Part shown: piece after piece, positions 1 to 7,817 of the stretch
Position numbering within the stretch: position 1 is the first letter of the stretch
Layout of the letters: the number at the start of each line of letters is the position of its first letter
NCBI GenBank assembly: GCA_050011155.1
Contig: JBEKJP010000001.1
Span: 1 to 64,000 of the forward strand
Length of the DNA: 64,000 nucleotides
Direction: 5' to 3'
DNA from: Palsa-504 sp050011155
GTDB taxonomy: Bacteria > Actinomycetota > Actinomycetes > Streptosporangiales > Streptosporangiaceae
The notes under the pieces: generated by a model
Database searches by the model: none
What the model saw: only the letters and a program-made list of their open reading frames with translations
Told to the model about the DNA's origin: nothing
Program-made: the position numbers and the translations under genes

Positions 1-153
1 CCCACCCCCCAGTCCTCGTCGCCGTCCTCCTCGGCGAGCCCCTCCGCCTCCGCCTCCGGAGTATCCGGCCTGGCTCAGGCCAACGGCGGCATCACCGCCG
101 CCGCCGCGTGCACCGCCGACAGCAACGCCTTCTCCGGCCCCCTCAGCCCCTGA
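1..153 (+). CDS. C-terminal fragment of a Ser/Ala/Pro-rich protein (5' end outside window)
   Basis: An open frame runs from the first base to a TGA at 151-153, giving 50 residues. The first 20 are almost only Ser, Pro and Ala, like a cell-wall or surface linker; the remainder (VSGLAQANGGITAAAACTAD and onward) contains a single Cys. The Ser/Ala composition resembles the linker of the fibronectin-III protein at 7818-9056. The function cannot be read from this fragment. It converges on the HAD gene, and the gap between them carries a repeat pair. Confidence 0.5.
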   Translation, partial: PTPQSSSPSSSASPSASASGVSGLAQANGGITAAAACTADSNAFSGPLSP

Positions 154-462
154 CCCAGGCTCCCGCCAGCGATGCCGATGGCACATAGGGTCACCTAGAG
201 CAGCACCGATGGCACACCGGGTCCGTTGGCGCCAGCACGCGAGAGGCAGCGCTCGGTATCACCCGAAGCGTGGATAACGTGCATCACTCCTGTACCAGCC
301 ACGCCCGGACGCGGTGCGCTACGCACGGCATGAAACCGGGCTTCGAGTGCGCCGGAACGCCATGGAACCCGGGTTTCACGGCGTCCTGACGGCGTAACGA
401 CGGCGTAACGACGGCGGCCGGATGGAGCTGACGTCATAGTGGGGAGGGTGGGGCTGAAGCTC
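154..462. other. Intergenic region between convergent genes
   Basis: There is no credible gene in these 309 bases. The region holds a reverse-oriented pair of the 31-bp-period repeat (172-225). It also has an imperfect inverted repeat with arms near 331-345 and 365-379 (TGAAACCGGG against CCCGGGTTTCA) that could terminate either neighbour, and a short direct repeat GACGGCGTAAC near 389-411. Confidence 0.6.
172..225 (-). repeat. 31-bp-period repeat, pair 1 (two 23-bp units)
   Basis: Two 23-bp units read on the minus strand, at 203-225 and 172-194, start exactly 31 bp apart with an 8-bp spacer. The first carries the core CCGGTGTGCCATCGGTGC. The second is diverged (CTATGTGCCATCGGCAT). The same arrangement recurs at 22393-22446 and 22723-22776. 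The core can fold as CCGGTG-TGC-CATCGG, with one G.T pair. Confidence 0.75.
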
Positions 463-1137
463 TCAGCGGGGCGGGATGGCGCTGACGTCGGTGACGGCTT
501 CTGGCAGGCGGCGCATGCTGGTGATGCGCCGGTCCGCGAGCTTGGCCGGGTGTCCGGTGAGGTCACGGTCCACCCACACCGAGCGGAGCCCCATCCGGGC
601 CGCGGGCAGGATGTCGAGTATCCAGCTGTTGGCCACGTGGATCCAGTTTTCCTTGGTCGCCCCGGTCTTCTCGGCGAACCGCCGGAAATGCGCGAGGTCC
701 GGCTTGTAGCTGCGCACCTCCTCGGCCGTGACCCACTCGTCGAACGGCACCGGCAGCCGGTCCCTGGTGGTGGCGAACAGGTCCTCGTCGCAGTTGGTCA
801 GGAACGCCAGCCGCCAGCCGCGTTCCCGCAGCGCGCCCAGCGCGGGACCCGCGTCGGCGAATATCGGTATCTGCGGCCAGTACCGGACGAACGCCTCCTC
901 GCCGTCCCGCGGCAGCCTGACGTGCTCACGAGCGGCCGCGCGGGCCAGCCCGGCGGTGAGCACCTCCCGGTAGGGCCGCCACTGCGAGCTGGCCTCGATC
1001 TCCAGTTCGGCGCGATGATAGGCGGCCAGCAGCCGGCCGGCTTCCGCGGCGGCGACCCCGGCCAGCGCCCCGCTCATGCCCGTGTTCCAGTCCGCGACCG
1101 TCCCGTAGCAATCGAACGTCAGCCACCGATCCGCCAT
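463..1137 (-). CDS. HAD-superfamily hydrolase, 2-haloacid-dehalogenase-like
   Basis: This 224-residue cytosolic phosphatase or dehalogenase-type enzyme has the Rossmann-like HAD core. Visible motifs are the nucleophile loop FDCYGT near residue 8-13 (Asp nucleophile), motif II in AFLTNCDED, the conserved Lys in SYKPD and a motif IV region HVANSWILDILPA. The ANS..D arrangement and the length match type II haloacid dehalogenase-like proteins, although many such proteins are phosphatases of unknown substrate. The ATG at 1137 is preferred over the upstream in-frame TTG at 1143 because GGAGG lies 7 nt ahead of it. The gene is transcribed divergently from homogentisate dioxygenase, with 154 bp between them. 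The substrate is unknown. Confidence 0.8.
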   Translation of the reverse strand: MADRWLTFDCYGTVADWNTGMSGALAGVAAAEAGRLLAAYHRAELEIEASSQWRPYREVLTAGLARAAAREHVRLPRDGEEAFVRYWPQIPIFADAGPALGALRERGWRLAFLTNCDEDLFATTRDRLPVPFDEWVTAEEVRSYKPDLAHFRRFAEKTGATKENWIHVANSWILDILPAARMGLRSVWVDRDLTGHPAKLADRRITSMRRLPEAVTDVSAIPPR

Positions 1138-1291
1138 CGTCAACCTCCGCCGTTAGCTCACTCCAGCATCCCATCCCCCCATCTGCCCCCCTTGCCCCGC
1201 TCCGTCCCCCGCAGCGACGACATGAAACCCGGCGCTGGCCGCTGCCGCGCAGGAGAGTGGTTTTATGGGGGAGACGAGCAAGGAGGCAGTC

Positions 1292-2623
1292 ATGACCGAC
1301 GTGGCGGTCCGCCCGCAGGACGCCGAGAAGGGCCGGGGTGAGTACGCCTGCCAGGCTGGATTCGGGAACGAGTTCGCCAGCGAGGCCGTCCCCGGGGCGC
1401 TGCCCGCGGGCCGCAACTCGCCGCAGCGCGCGCCGCTGGGCCTGTACGCCGAGCAGCTCAGCGGGACGGCGTTTACCCAGCCCCGCGGGGTCAGCCGGCG
1501 GACCTGGGTGTACCGGATCATGCCGTCGGCCGCCCACCCGCGGTTCTCCCGCATCGGTAACGGGGCCCTGCGCGGCACCCCGTTCGACGAGATCGAGCCG
1601 GACCCGAACCGGCTCCGCTGGGACGCCCTGCCGATGCCCGGCGCGGACACCGACTTCGTCGACGGCCTGTACACGATGGCCGGCAACGGCGACCTCAGGA
1701 TGCGCACCGGGATCGCCGTGCACCTCTACGCCGCGACCCGGTCCATGACCGACCGGTACTTCGTCGACGCCGACGGCGAGCTGCTGTTCGTGCCCCAGGA
1801 AGGCCCGGTGCTGCTGCGCACCGAACTGGGGCCGCTCAACGTGGCGCCCGGCGAGATCGCGGTGGTGCCGCGCGGCATCAGGTTCGTGGTGGACCTGCCG
1901 GACGGCCCGGCCCGCGGCTACCTGTGCGAGAACTTCGGCGCCATGTTCACGCTGCCCGAGCGCGGCCCGATCGGGGCCAACGGGCTGGCCAACGAGCGCG
2001 ACTTCCTGGCGCCGTGCGCGGCCTACCAGGACCGGGCCGGGCCGGTTCAGGTGGTGCAGAAGTTCGGCGGGAACCTGTGGGCCGCCGACTACGACCACTC
2101 GCCGCTGGACGTGGTCGGCTGGCACGGGAACTACGCGCCGTACAAGTACGACATCGCGAACTTCATGGCCATCGGCACGATCAGCTTCGACCACCCGGAC
2201 CCGTCCATCTTCACCGTGCTCACCTCGCCCAGCGAGCTGCCCGGCCTGGCCAACGCGGACTTCGTGATCTTCCCGCCGCGCTGGCTGGTCGGCGAGGACA
2301 CCTTCCGGCCGCCCTGGTACCACCGCAACGTCATGTCCGAGTTCATGGGCCTGGTGCACGGCGTCTACGACGCCAAGGCCGAGGGGTTCGTGCCCGGCGG
2401 GGCCAGCCTGCACAACACGTTCGCCTCGCACGGTCCTGACGCCGAGACCTACCAGCGAGCAAGCACGGCCGAACTGCGGCCGCAGAAGATCGACGGCACG
2501 CTGGCGTTCATGTTCGAGAGCCGCTGGATGATGGTGCCGACCCGGCAGGCCATGGAGGCGGCGCACCGCCAGCATGACTACGACGCCGTCTGGTCCGGCC
2601 TGACCCGGTCCTTCCGCGGCTAG
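1292..2623 (+). CDS. hmgA: Homogentisate 1,2-dioxygenase
   Basis: This non-haem Fe(II) enzyme of tyrosine/phenylalanine catabolism opens the homogentisate ring to maleylacetoacetate in the cytosol. The 443 residues match the family length. The N-terminal signature YQAGFGNEF is present in the form YACQAGFGNEF, followed by the PRG..RRTWVYRI stretch. The C-terminal half holds FPPRWLVGEDTFRPPWYHRN and SEFMGLVHGVYDAK, where the iron ligands and catalytic His lie in this family, and then the ASLHNTFASHGPD loop. The start is the ATG at 1292, with AGGAGG at 1281-1286; an in-frame ATG at 1265 lacks such a site. The next steps (isomerase, fumarylacetoacetase) are not nearby. The PaiB-like gene follows after 22 bp and may be co-transcribed. 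Confidence 0.95.
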   Translation: MTDVAVRPQDAEKGRGEYACQAGFGNEFASEAVPGALPAGRNSPQRAPLGLYAEQLSGTAFTQPRGVSRRTWVYRIMPSAAHPRFSRIGNGALRGTPFDEIEPDPNRLRWDALPMPGADTDFVDGLYTMAGNGDLRMRTGIAVHLYAATRSMTDRYFVDADGELLFVPQEGPVLLRTELGPLNVAPGEIAVVPRGIRFVVDLPDGPARGYLCENFGAMFTLPERGPIGANGLANERDFLAPCAAYQDRAGPVQVVQKFGGNLWAADYDHSPLDVVGWHGNYAPYKYDIANFMAIGTISFDHPDPSIFTVLTSPSELPGLANADFVIFPPRWLVGEDTFRPPWYHRNVMSEFMGLVHGVYDAKAEGFVPGGASLHNTFASHGPDAETYQRASTAELRPQKIDGTLAFMFESRWMMVPTRQAMEAAHRQHDYDAVWSGLTRSFRG

Positions 2624-2645
2624 CGGACTAGAGGAGGAGAGCGCC

Positions 2646-3332
2646 ATGTACATTCCCGCGCATTTCGCCGCCGATGACGCCGCCGTGCGGGAGCTGCTGG
2701 CCCGGCACGGCGCGGCGGACCTGATCACGCTCACGCCCGACGGCCTGCTGGCCACCATGCTGCCGTTCGCGTACGAGCCGGCCGCGGGCGAGCTGGGCGC
2801 CCTCTTGGGCCACGTGGCCCGCAACAACGACCAGTGGCGTCAGCCGGCCCAGGGCGAGTCGCTCGCCATCGTCCGCGGCCCGGACGCGTACGTCTCGCCG
2901 TCCTGGTACGCGGCCAAGGCCGAGCACGGCCGGGTCGTCCCGACCTGGAACTACGTCACCGCGCACGTCTACGGCCAGCTGGTCGTGCACGACGACCCGG
3001 CCTGGGTCGAGGACATCGTCCGCCGCCTGACGGCCAAGCACGAGGCGGCCCGGCTCGAAAGCCCCGGCCAGGCGGCCGCCTGGTCGGTCGACGACGCGCC
3101 GCGCCCGTTCATCGAAGGCCAGCTGCGGGCGATCGTCGGACTGGAGCTGCGGATCACCCGGATCGAGGCCAAGGCCAAGCTGAGCCAGAACCGGCCGGCG
3201 ACGGACATCGCCGGCGTCGTGGCCGGCCTGGCGGCGCGCGGTGACGACCGCATGGCGGAAGCCGTCCAGCACGCCAACCAGGGCCGCGCCGAGGAAGACC
3301 GGGGCAAGCGCCCGGCCCGTTCGGGAAATTAA
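2646..3332 (+). CDS. PaiB-like FMN-binding protein
   Basis: This 228-residue protein belongs to the PaiB family (FMN-binding split-barrel, annotated as negative transcriptional regulator). It opens with the typical MYIPAHF start and contains the ATMLPF strand, GHVARNN, the VSPSWY motif and the VPTWNYVTAHVYG motif, all hallmark positions of the fold. A C-terminal segment, RITRIEAKAKLSQNR, is also typical. In Bacillus, PaiB acts with PaiA in stationary-phase control, but many actinobacterial members are uncharacterised and may bind flavin or a related cofactor. An AGGAGG site sits about 8 nt before the ATG. It lies 22 bp after hmgA and ends 1 bp from the convergent oxidoreductase gene. Confidence 0.85.
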   Translation: MYIPAHFAADDAAVRELLARHGAADLITLTPDGLLATMLPFAYEPAAGELGALLGHVARNNDQWRQPAQGESLAIVRGPDAYVSPSWYAAKAEHGRVVPTWNYVTAHVYGQLVVHDDPAWVEDIVRRLTAKHEAARLESPGQAAAWSVDDAPRPFIEGQLRAIVGLELRITRIEAKAKLSQNRPATDIAGVVAGLAARGDDRMAEAVQHANQGRAEEDRGKRPARSGN

Positions 3333-3333
3333 A

Positions 3334-4206
3334 TCAGAGCCCGGCTACGGCCGGGATGACATCGGCGGCGATCACCTCGAGCGGGGTGACCTGCCAGACG
3401 TCGGCCACCTGGCCGATCGCGACCTCGAAGCCCAGCTCGGCCAGGCGGCCGAGCTGGTCGACGGTCTCGCCCGCCCGCTCGCCCTTCTCGCCCACGTCGA
3501 AGCGGAAGTAGCAGGTCTTGGTGATCTCGTCGTAGTCGCGGCCTTCCTTGTCGCAGTGCGCCCGCAGCACGTCCAGCTTCCTGGCCAGGTCAGGACCGGG
3601 GAACAGGTTGCACGCGTCGGCGTACTTGGCCACGAACCGCAGCGTCTTCTTCTCCCCGCCGCCGCCGATCATGATCGGCGGGTGCGGCCTGGTCAGCGAC
3701 TGCGGCGAGTTCAGCGGCCGGTCCAGCTGGTAGTGCTGGCCGCGGTACGGGCTCTCGTCGCCGCGCCACATCTGCAGGCAGATCTGCAGGGTCTCCTCGA
3801 GCCGCTCGAACCGCTCCGCGACGGCCGGGAACGGGATGCCAAGACCCCGCGACTCCTCCTCGTTCCACGCGGCGCCGATGCCGAGCCAGCCGCGGCCGCC
3901 GGACAGCACGTCCAGCGTGGTGATGATCTTGGCCAGGATGCCCGGGTTCCGGTAGATAGCGCCGGTGACCAGGGTGAGGAGCTTGGCCCGCGAGGTGCAG
4001 GCCGCGAGGTAGCCCAGGGTGGTGTAGGCCTCGAGCATCTCCCGCTCGGGCGGGCCGACCGGGCCGATCTGGAAGAAGTGGTCCATCACCGCGATGAACT
4101 CGAAGCCGCCCTCGTCGGCGGTACCGGCCACGGTGGCCAGGTCCGCGCCGAGCCGCGGCGGGCCGTCGGGTGTGGTGAAGTCTGGGATCTGCAAGCCTAT
4201 TTTCAC
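3334..4206 (-). CDS. LLM-class (luciferase-like) F420-dependent oxidoreductase
   Basis: This 290-residue TIM-barrel protein is of the luciferase-like monooxygenase family, in the actinobacterial F420-using branch. Visible family features are the start MKIGLQIPDF, the MDHFFQI stretch, the LGYLAACTSRAKLLTLVTGA strand-turn and the GRGWLGIGAAWNEEES loop that contacts the cofactor. Further on, HPPIMIGGGGEKKTLR marks the phosphate-binding region. The start is a GTG with GAGAGG 9 nt upstream. It lies 13 bp downstream of the MarR gene on the same strand, so the two probably form an operon in which the MarR protein controls a redox or detoxification function. The substrate is not readable. Confidence 0.85.
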   Translation of the reverse strand: MKIGLQIPDFTTPDGPPRLGADLATVAGTADEGGFEFIAVMDHFFQIGPVGPPEREMLEAYTTLGYLAACTSRAKLLTLVTGAIYRNPGILAKIITTLDVLSGGRGWLGIGAAWNEEESRGLGIPFPAVAERFERLEETLQICLQMWRGDESPYRGQHYQLDRPLNSPQSLTRPHPPIMIGGGGEKKTLRFVAKYADACNLFPGPDLARKLDVLRAHCDKEGRDYDEITKTCYFRFDVGEKGERAGETVDQLGRLAELGFEVAIGQVADVWQVTPLEVIAADVIPAVAGL

Positions 4207-4219
4207 AGTTCACAGCCTC

Positions 4220-4657
4220 TCACGGCGCCCGGTAGCGCTCGTACAGGGTCCTGAGCGACCGCAGGAACGCGTCGCGGTCGGCGGGCGGCAGGGCGGCCAG
4301 GACCTCCTCCTCGCTGGCCCGGATGGCGGCCTGCACGGACCGGCGCAGCCGGTCGCCGGCCGGGGTGAGCGAGAGCAGGTGCACCCGCCGGTCCGAGGTG
4401 TCCGGCCGGCGGCTGATCAGGTCGCGCTCCTGCAGCTGGTCCAGGACCCCGATAATCCGGCTCTTGTCGGCGCCGATGGCCTGCGCGAGCGCGGCCTGGG
4501 TCCGTACCGGCTGCTCCGCCAGCGCCGTCAGCACCACGTACCCCCACATCGAGACGCCGTGCGCCCGCAGGGCCGGCTCCTCCCGCGCGACCAGCGCCCG
4601 GGCCAGCGGGGCGAACATCGCGGCCAGGTCGCGCCGGTCGTCGGGGAACGCGCTCAT
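4220..4657 (-). CDS. MarR-family transcriptional regulator
   Basis: A winged-helix regulator of 145 residues from the chosen ATG. The DNA-binding part reads RTQAALAQAIGADKSRIIGVLDQLQERDLI, followed by the wing S.RPDTSDRRVHLLSLTPAG, which is diagnostic of MarR. The protein should act as a dimer and respond to a small ligand. A longer frame starts at 4699, but the ATG at 4657 has a GGTGGG box just upstream and also a TATCAT box 8 nt before it that could drive a leaderless transcript. It is divergent from the gene at 4729, and the short region between holds related inverted sequences. Confidence 0.85.
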   Translation of the reverse strand: MSAFPDDRRDLAAMFAPLARALVAREEPALRAHGVSMWGYVVLTALAEQPVRTQAALAQAIGADKSRIIGVLDQLQERDLISRRPDTSDRRVHLLSLTPAGDRLRRSVQAAIRASEEEVLAALPPADRDAFLRSLRTLYERYRAP

Positions 4658-4680
4658 CCCACCGAATGATAACAGGCCAC

Positions 4681-4728
4681 CGATAATAGGTTTACGCATA
4701 TCATGTGTCTTCGCCTATCGTAGAGATC
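4681..4728. promoter_or_regulatory. Divergent promoter/operator region, MarR and DinB-like genes
   Basis: The segment contains CGATAATAGG (4681-4690) facing CCTATCG (4714-4720), an imperfect inverted repeat. A TATCGT box at 4716-4721 sits 7 nt before the ATG at 4729, fitting a leaderless promoter. An operator for the MarR protein is inferred, not shown. Confidence 0.45.
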
Positions 4729-5343
4729 ATGACGACAGAGAAGACGGCCGGCCACGGCATCGTGGATCTCGACGCCCGGGTGGTCGAGGCCACCGTCAGC
4801 CTGGTGAAGCAAGCTCACTTGTTCGATCTGGGCCGGCCGACGCCGTGCGCGGGCTGGGACTTGGCCGGCCTCATCGGGCACATGACCGCGCAGCATTACG
4901 GGTGGATCGCCGCCGCCGTCGGGCACGGCGCCGACCTGTCGGCCTGGCAACCGGGACCGCCGGTGGCCGACCCGATCGGCGAGTACGCGGAGGCGGCCAG
5001 GCGGGTGCTTGAGGCGTTCGGTGACGAAGGCGTCCTCGACCGGGACTTCGCGCTCGCGGAGATCAGCCCGGTGCTGCGCTTCCCGGCCGCCCAGGCCATC
5101 GGCTTCCACTTCATCGACTACCTGGCGCACGGCTGGGACGTGGCCCGCTCGCTCGGGCTGGACTTCCAGCCCGAGCCCGACGTGCTGGCCGCGGCGCTGC
5201 CGATCGCCCGGGCCGTGCCGGGCGGCGAGGCCCGGACCGGGGACGGGGCGGCGTTCGCACCCGGCCTCCCGGTCCCGGCGCAGGCCGGCCTGCTGGACCA
5301 GATCGTCGCCCTGCTGGGCCGGAGCCCCTCCTGGCCCCGGTAA
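4729..5343 (+). CDS. TIGR03086-type DinB/maleylpyruvate-isomerase-fold protein
   Basis: This 204-residue protein resembles the actinobacterial TIGR03086 family, a branch of the DinB-like four-helix fold that includes mycothiol-dependent enzymes. The family signature TPCAGWDLAGLIGHM is present at about residues 38-52. The second conserved block FHFIDYLAHGWDVARSLG supplies the His and Asp expected for metal or thiol chemistry. The ATG at 4729 is favoured; a GTG at 4705 is in frame but would overlap the TATCGT promoter-like box. The precise reaction is unknown. It is divergent from the MarR gene, which may control both directions. Confidence 0.8.
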   Translation: MTTEKTAGHGIVDLDARVVEATVSLVKQAHLFDLGRPTPCAGWDLAGLIGHMTAQHYGWIAAAVGHGADLSAWQPGPPVADPIGEYAEAARRVLEAFGDEGVLDRDFALAEISPVLRFPAAQAIGFHFIDYLAHGWDVARSLGLDFQPEPDVLAAALPIARAVPGGEARTGDGAAFAPGLPVPAQAGLLDQIVALLGRSPSWPR

Positions 5344-5353
5344 AAGGCGGCTC

Positions 5354-6160
5354 TCAGCCCGGGCGGCGCCCCACGCCAACCAGGCCCCAGTACTGCTGCG
5401 GGTCCTCGGGGACGTCGCCGGGAGCGTCGGGCCGCCACTGGGGTATCCAGACCAGCCCCGGGTCGACGATCGAGAACCCCGTGAAGAGGTCGCGGATCTC
5501 GTCCCGGCTGCGCATGACCGCCTGCGCGGCGACCCGGCTGTTGTACACGCTGGTGGCCGAGTCGGCCATCTCCGGCTTGGCGTCCCGGCAGGAATGGCAG
5601 ATGACCAGGTAGCTGCCCGGCACGAGGGCCTCCCGCAGCGTGGTCATGATCCGCGAGACTTCTTCCTCGCCCGGGACGAAGTGCAGCACCGCCATCAGCA
5701 GCAGCCCGACCGGCTGGCTGAAGTCGATGAGCAGCTGGGTTTCCGGGTCGGCCAGGATCTTGGCGGGCTCGCGCAGGTCGGCCTGGATGATGGTGGCGTC
5801 TGGATTGTCGTCCAGGATGAGCCGGCTGTGTGCGACCGCGACCTCATCGTTGTCCACGTAGACCACCCGCGAGCCCGGCGCGATCTGGTGGACGGGCTGC
5901 GACGCCGGGATGCCCGAGCCGATGTCGAGGAACTGCCGGACACCCGCTTCCCCGGCCAGGAACCGCACCGCCCGGCCCAGGAACGCGCGGTTGGCACGGA
6001 CGATCTCCCTGATGTTGGGCTCCATCGCGATCAGCGTGCGGGCGGCGTCCTGGTCGGCCTGGAAATTGTGGCCGCCGCCCAGCCAGTAGTCGTACACCCG
6101 GGCGATGTTCGCCTTGCTGGTGTCGACCCCCGGCGGAACCCAGCCCGGCTCCACGGTCAT
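5354..6160 (-). CDS. SAM-dependent methyltransferase, PF04672 (actinobacterial) family
   Basis: This 268-residue protein carries the family signature near the N-terminus: DTSKANIARVYDYWLGGGHNF. Next comes the SAM-binding glycine loop QFLDIGSGIPA and the acidic strand-2 end VVYVDNDEVAVAHS. The later conserved LLLMAVLHFVPG and DPGLVWIPQWRPD segments also match this family, which is expanded in actinomycetes and has mostly unknown substrates. ATG with a GGAGA site 8-9 nt upstream. It converges on the DinB-like gene with a 10-bp gap and is divergent from the phosphatase at 6332. Confidence 0.88.
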   Translation of the reverse strand: MTVEPGWVPPGVDTSKANIARVYDYWLGGGHNFQADQDAARTLIAMEPNIREIVRANRAFLGRAVRFLAGEAGVRQFLDIGSGIPASQPVHQIAPGSRVVYVDNDEVAVAHSRLILDDNPDATIIQADLREPAKILADPETQLLIDFSQPVGLLLMAVLHFVPGEEEVSRIMTTLREALVPGSYLVICHSCRDAKPEMADSATSVYNSRVAAQAVMRSRDEIRDLFTGFSIVDPGLVWIPQWRPDAPGDVPEDPQQYWGLVGVGRRPG

Positions 6161-6331
6161 CGTTAGTCTCCTCAGTTCCGCCGCCGACCGGCTGCCTCCG
6201 GTTCATCCTAACGGCGTCCGAATGCACGATCCGGTACGTAAGCGGACGGATATGGTTGCCCTATCTGCTTCCGGTCATTTAAGGTTGGCCGGTCCTGTGC
6301 GCGGCATTGTTCCCGAAGCCCGAGGTGGCAG

Positions 6332-7675
6332 GTGACAGAGGACCCGGACGCGACCGCTGGCCGTCAGGTCAGGCTGCCCCGGCCCGCGCTGCCCGCCGAG
6401 GAGAGCCCCGCGGTCAGCGGCGGCGGCCCTTCATCAAAGGCCAGCATCTCCCTGCGGACCGGTATCGACCTGGCCGAGATCACCCGTCTGGTGCTGGCCG
6501 CCAGCGTGCCCGGGTTCGCCGGCGGGGCCGGCGTCTTCGCCCTGGAGCACCTGTTCCGGGGAGGTGAGCCGGCCGCGGGTCACGGGGCCCGGGTGGTGGC
6601 ACGCCGGCTCGGCGCGAAGTTCGCGCGTTCCGGGCACCGGATTCCCGATGGCGCCTTCCCGCCGGGCGAGGTGATCGCCTTCGCCGCGGATTCGCCGCTG
6701 GCCCGCTGCGTGAGCAGCGGCCGGCCGGTGCGTTTCAGCGAGATCAGCCGGCCGATGATGGAACGGCTCGGCCCGGTCGGCCGCGAGGTGGTGTCCGGCT
6801 ACACCTCGTTCCTCGCGGTCCCGATGACGGCCCGGGACACGGTCACCGGGATCATGGTGCTCGTCCGCCCGTCCGGCGTGCCCGCCTTCAGCGAGCGCGA
6901 CGCCGCGGCCGCCGCCCGGCTGGGCGCGCAGGCGGGCACGGGCATCCTCAACGCCCTGGCCCTGATCAGGCAGCGCTCGATCGCCGATGCCCTGCAGCGC
7001 GGCCTGCTGGCGGCCGAGCCGGTCATGCCGCCCGGCCTGGAGATAGCCGGACGGTGCCTGCCCGCGGCCGGTCACGTCATCGGCGGGGACTGGTACGACG
7101 TCATCCCGCTGCCCGGTAACCGGACCGGCCTGGTCGTCGGCGACGTTATGGGGCACGGTCCCGAAGCGGCCGCGGTCATGGCCCAGCTGAGGACCGCCGC
7201 GCACGCCCTGGCCGACCTGGACCTGGCTCCGGCCGAACTGCTGCAGCGGCTGAACCGCGTGACCGCGACGCTGCAGCGCATCACGCTGGCCACCTGCGCG
7301 TACGCGATCATCGACGCGGACAGCCACACCTGCACCCTGGCCGGGGCCGGGCACTTGCCGCCGATCCTGGCGCTGCCCGGCGGTACCACCCGGGTCCCCG
7401 AGCTGCCCGCGGGCCAGTCGCTGGGGATCGGCGTGGCCAGCTACGGGCAGGCCCGCATCAAGCTGCCGCCGGGCGCGATCTTGGCCCTGTACACCGACGG
7501 CCTGGTGGAAAGCCGGACGCGCTCCTTCGACCAGGGCATTCTCGCGCTGCGATCGGTGCTGGCCCGGGAGCACGGCAGCCTGGACGCCGGCTGCGACGCG
7601 CTGATCGCCTCGCTGGCCGGGCGCTGCGAAGACGACATCACGGTGATCCTGGCTCGCATCCCGCCGGACCGCTGA
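6332..7675 (+). CDS. GAF-like plus SpoIIE-type PP2C serine phosphatase
   Basis: This 447-residue protein has a sensory GAF-like domain (about residues 40-205; GYTSFLAVPMTARDTVTGIMV is the typical strand pair). It is followed by a SpoIIE/RsbU-type PP2C phosphatase domain (about 210-445). The metal-binding motifs are GGDWYDV, GDVMGHGPEAA, YTDGLVESR and CEDDITVILAR. Such proteins dephosphorylate anti-anti-sigma (STAS) proteins in partner-switching networks. The start is the GTG at 6332, with GAGG 6 nt upstream. No STAS gene is adjacent; the RsbW-like ATPase at 24950-25555 is a possible but distant network member. Confidence 0.88.
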   Translation: MTEDPDATAGRQVRLPRPALPAEESPAVSGGGPSSKASISLRTGIDLAEITRLVLAASVPGFAGGAGVFALEHLFRGGEPAAGHGARVVARRLGAKFARSGHRIPDGAFPPGEVIAFAADSPLARCVSSGRPVRFSEISRPMMERLGPVGREVVSGYTSFLAVPMTARDTVTGIMVLVRPSGVPAFSERDAAAAARLGAQAGTGILNALALIRQRSIADALQRGLLAAEPVMPPGLEIAGRCLPAAGHVIGGDWYDVIPLPGNRTGLVVGDVMGHGPEAAAVMAQLRTAAHALADLDLAPAELLQRLNRVTATLQRITLATCAYAIIDADSHTCTLAGAGHLPPILALPGGTTRVPELPAGQSLGIGVASYGQARIKLPPGAILALYTDGLVESRTRSFDQGILALRSVLAREHGSLDAGCDALIASLAGRCEDDITVILARIPPDR

Positions 7676-7817
7676 CGGCTCGCTGTATCACCGGGCACCC
7701 GCCGGACTCTGGTTACCGGGCAGATCTTTTGGCCCGCTGATCGGCCCAGATATGTATCTGCAGCAGGTATTTCGCTTAATCTTCATGCAGCGGGATGCCA
7801 CGCCGCCTGGAGTCTTC

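Noticed and set aside
439..1341. 300-residue plus-strand frame opposite the HAD gene
   Set aside because: It is a GC-rich shadow of the HAD gene on the other strand and runs into hmgA.
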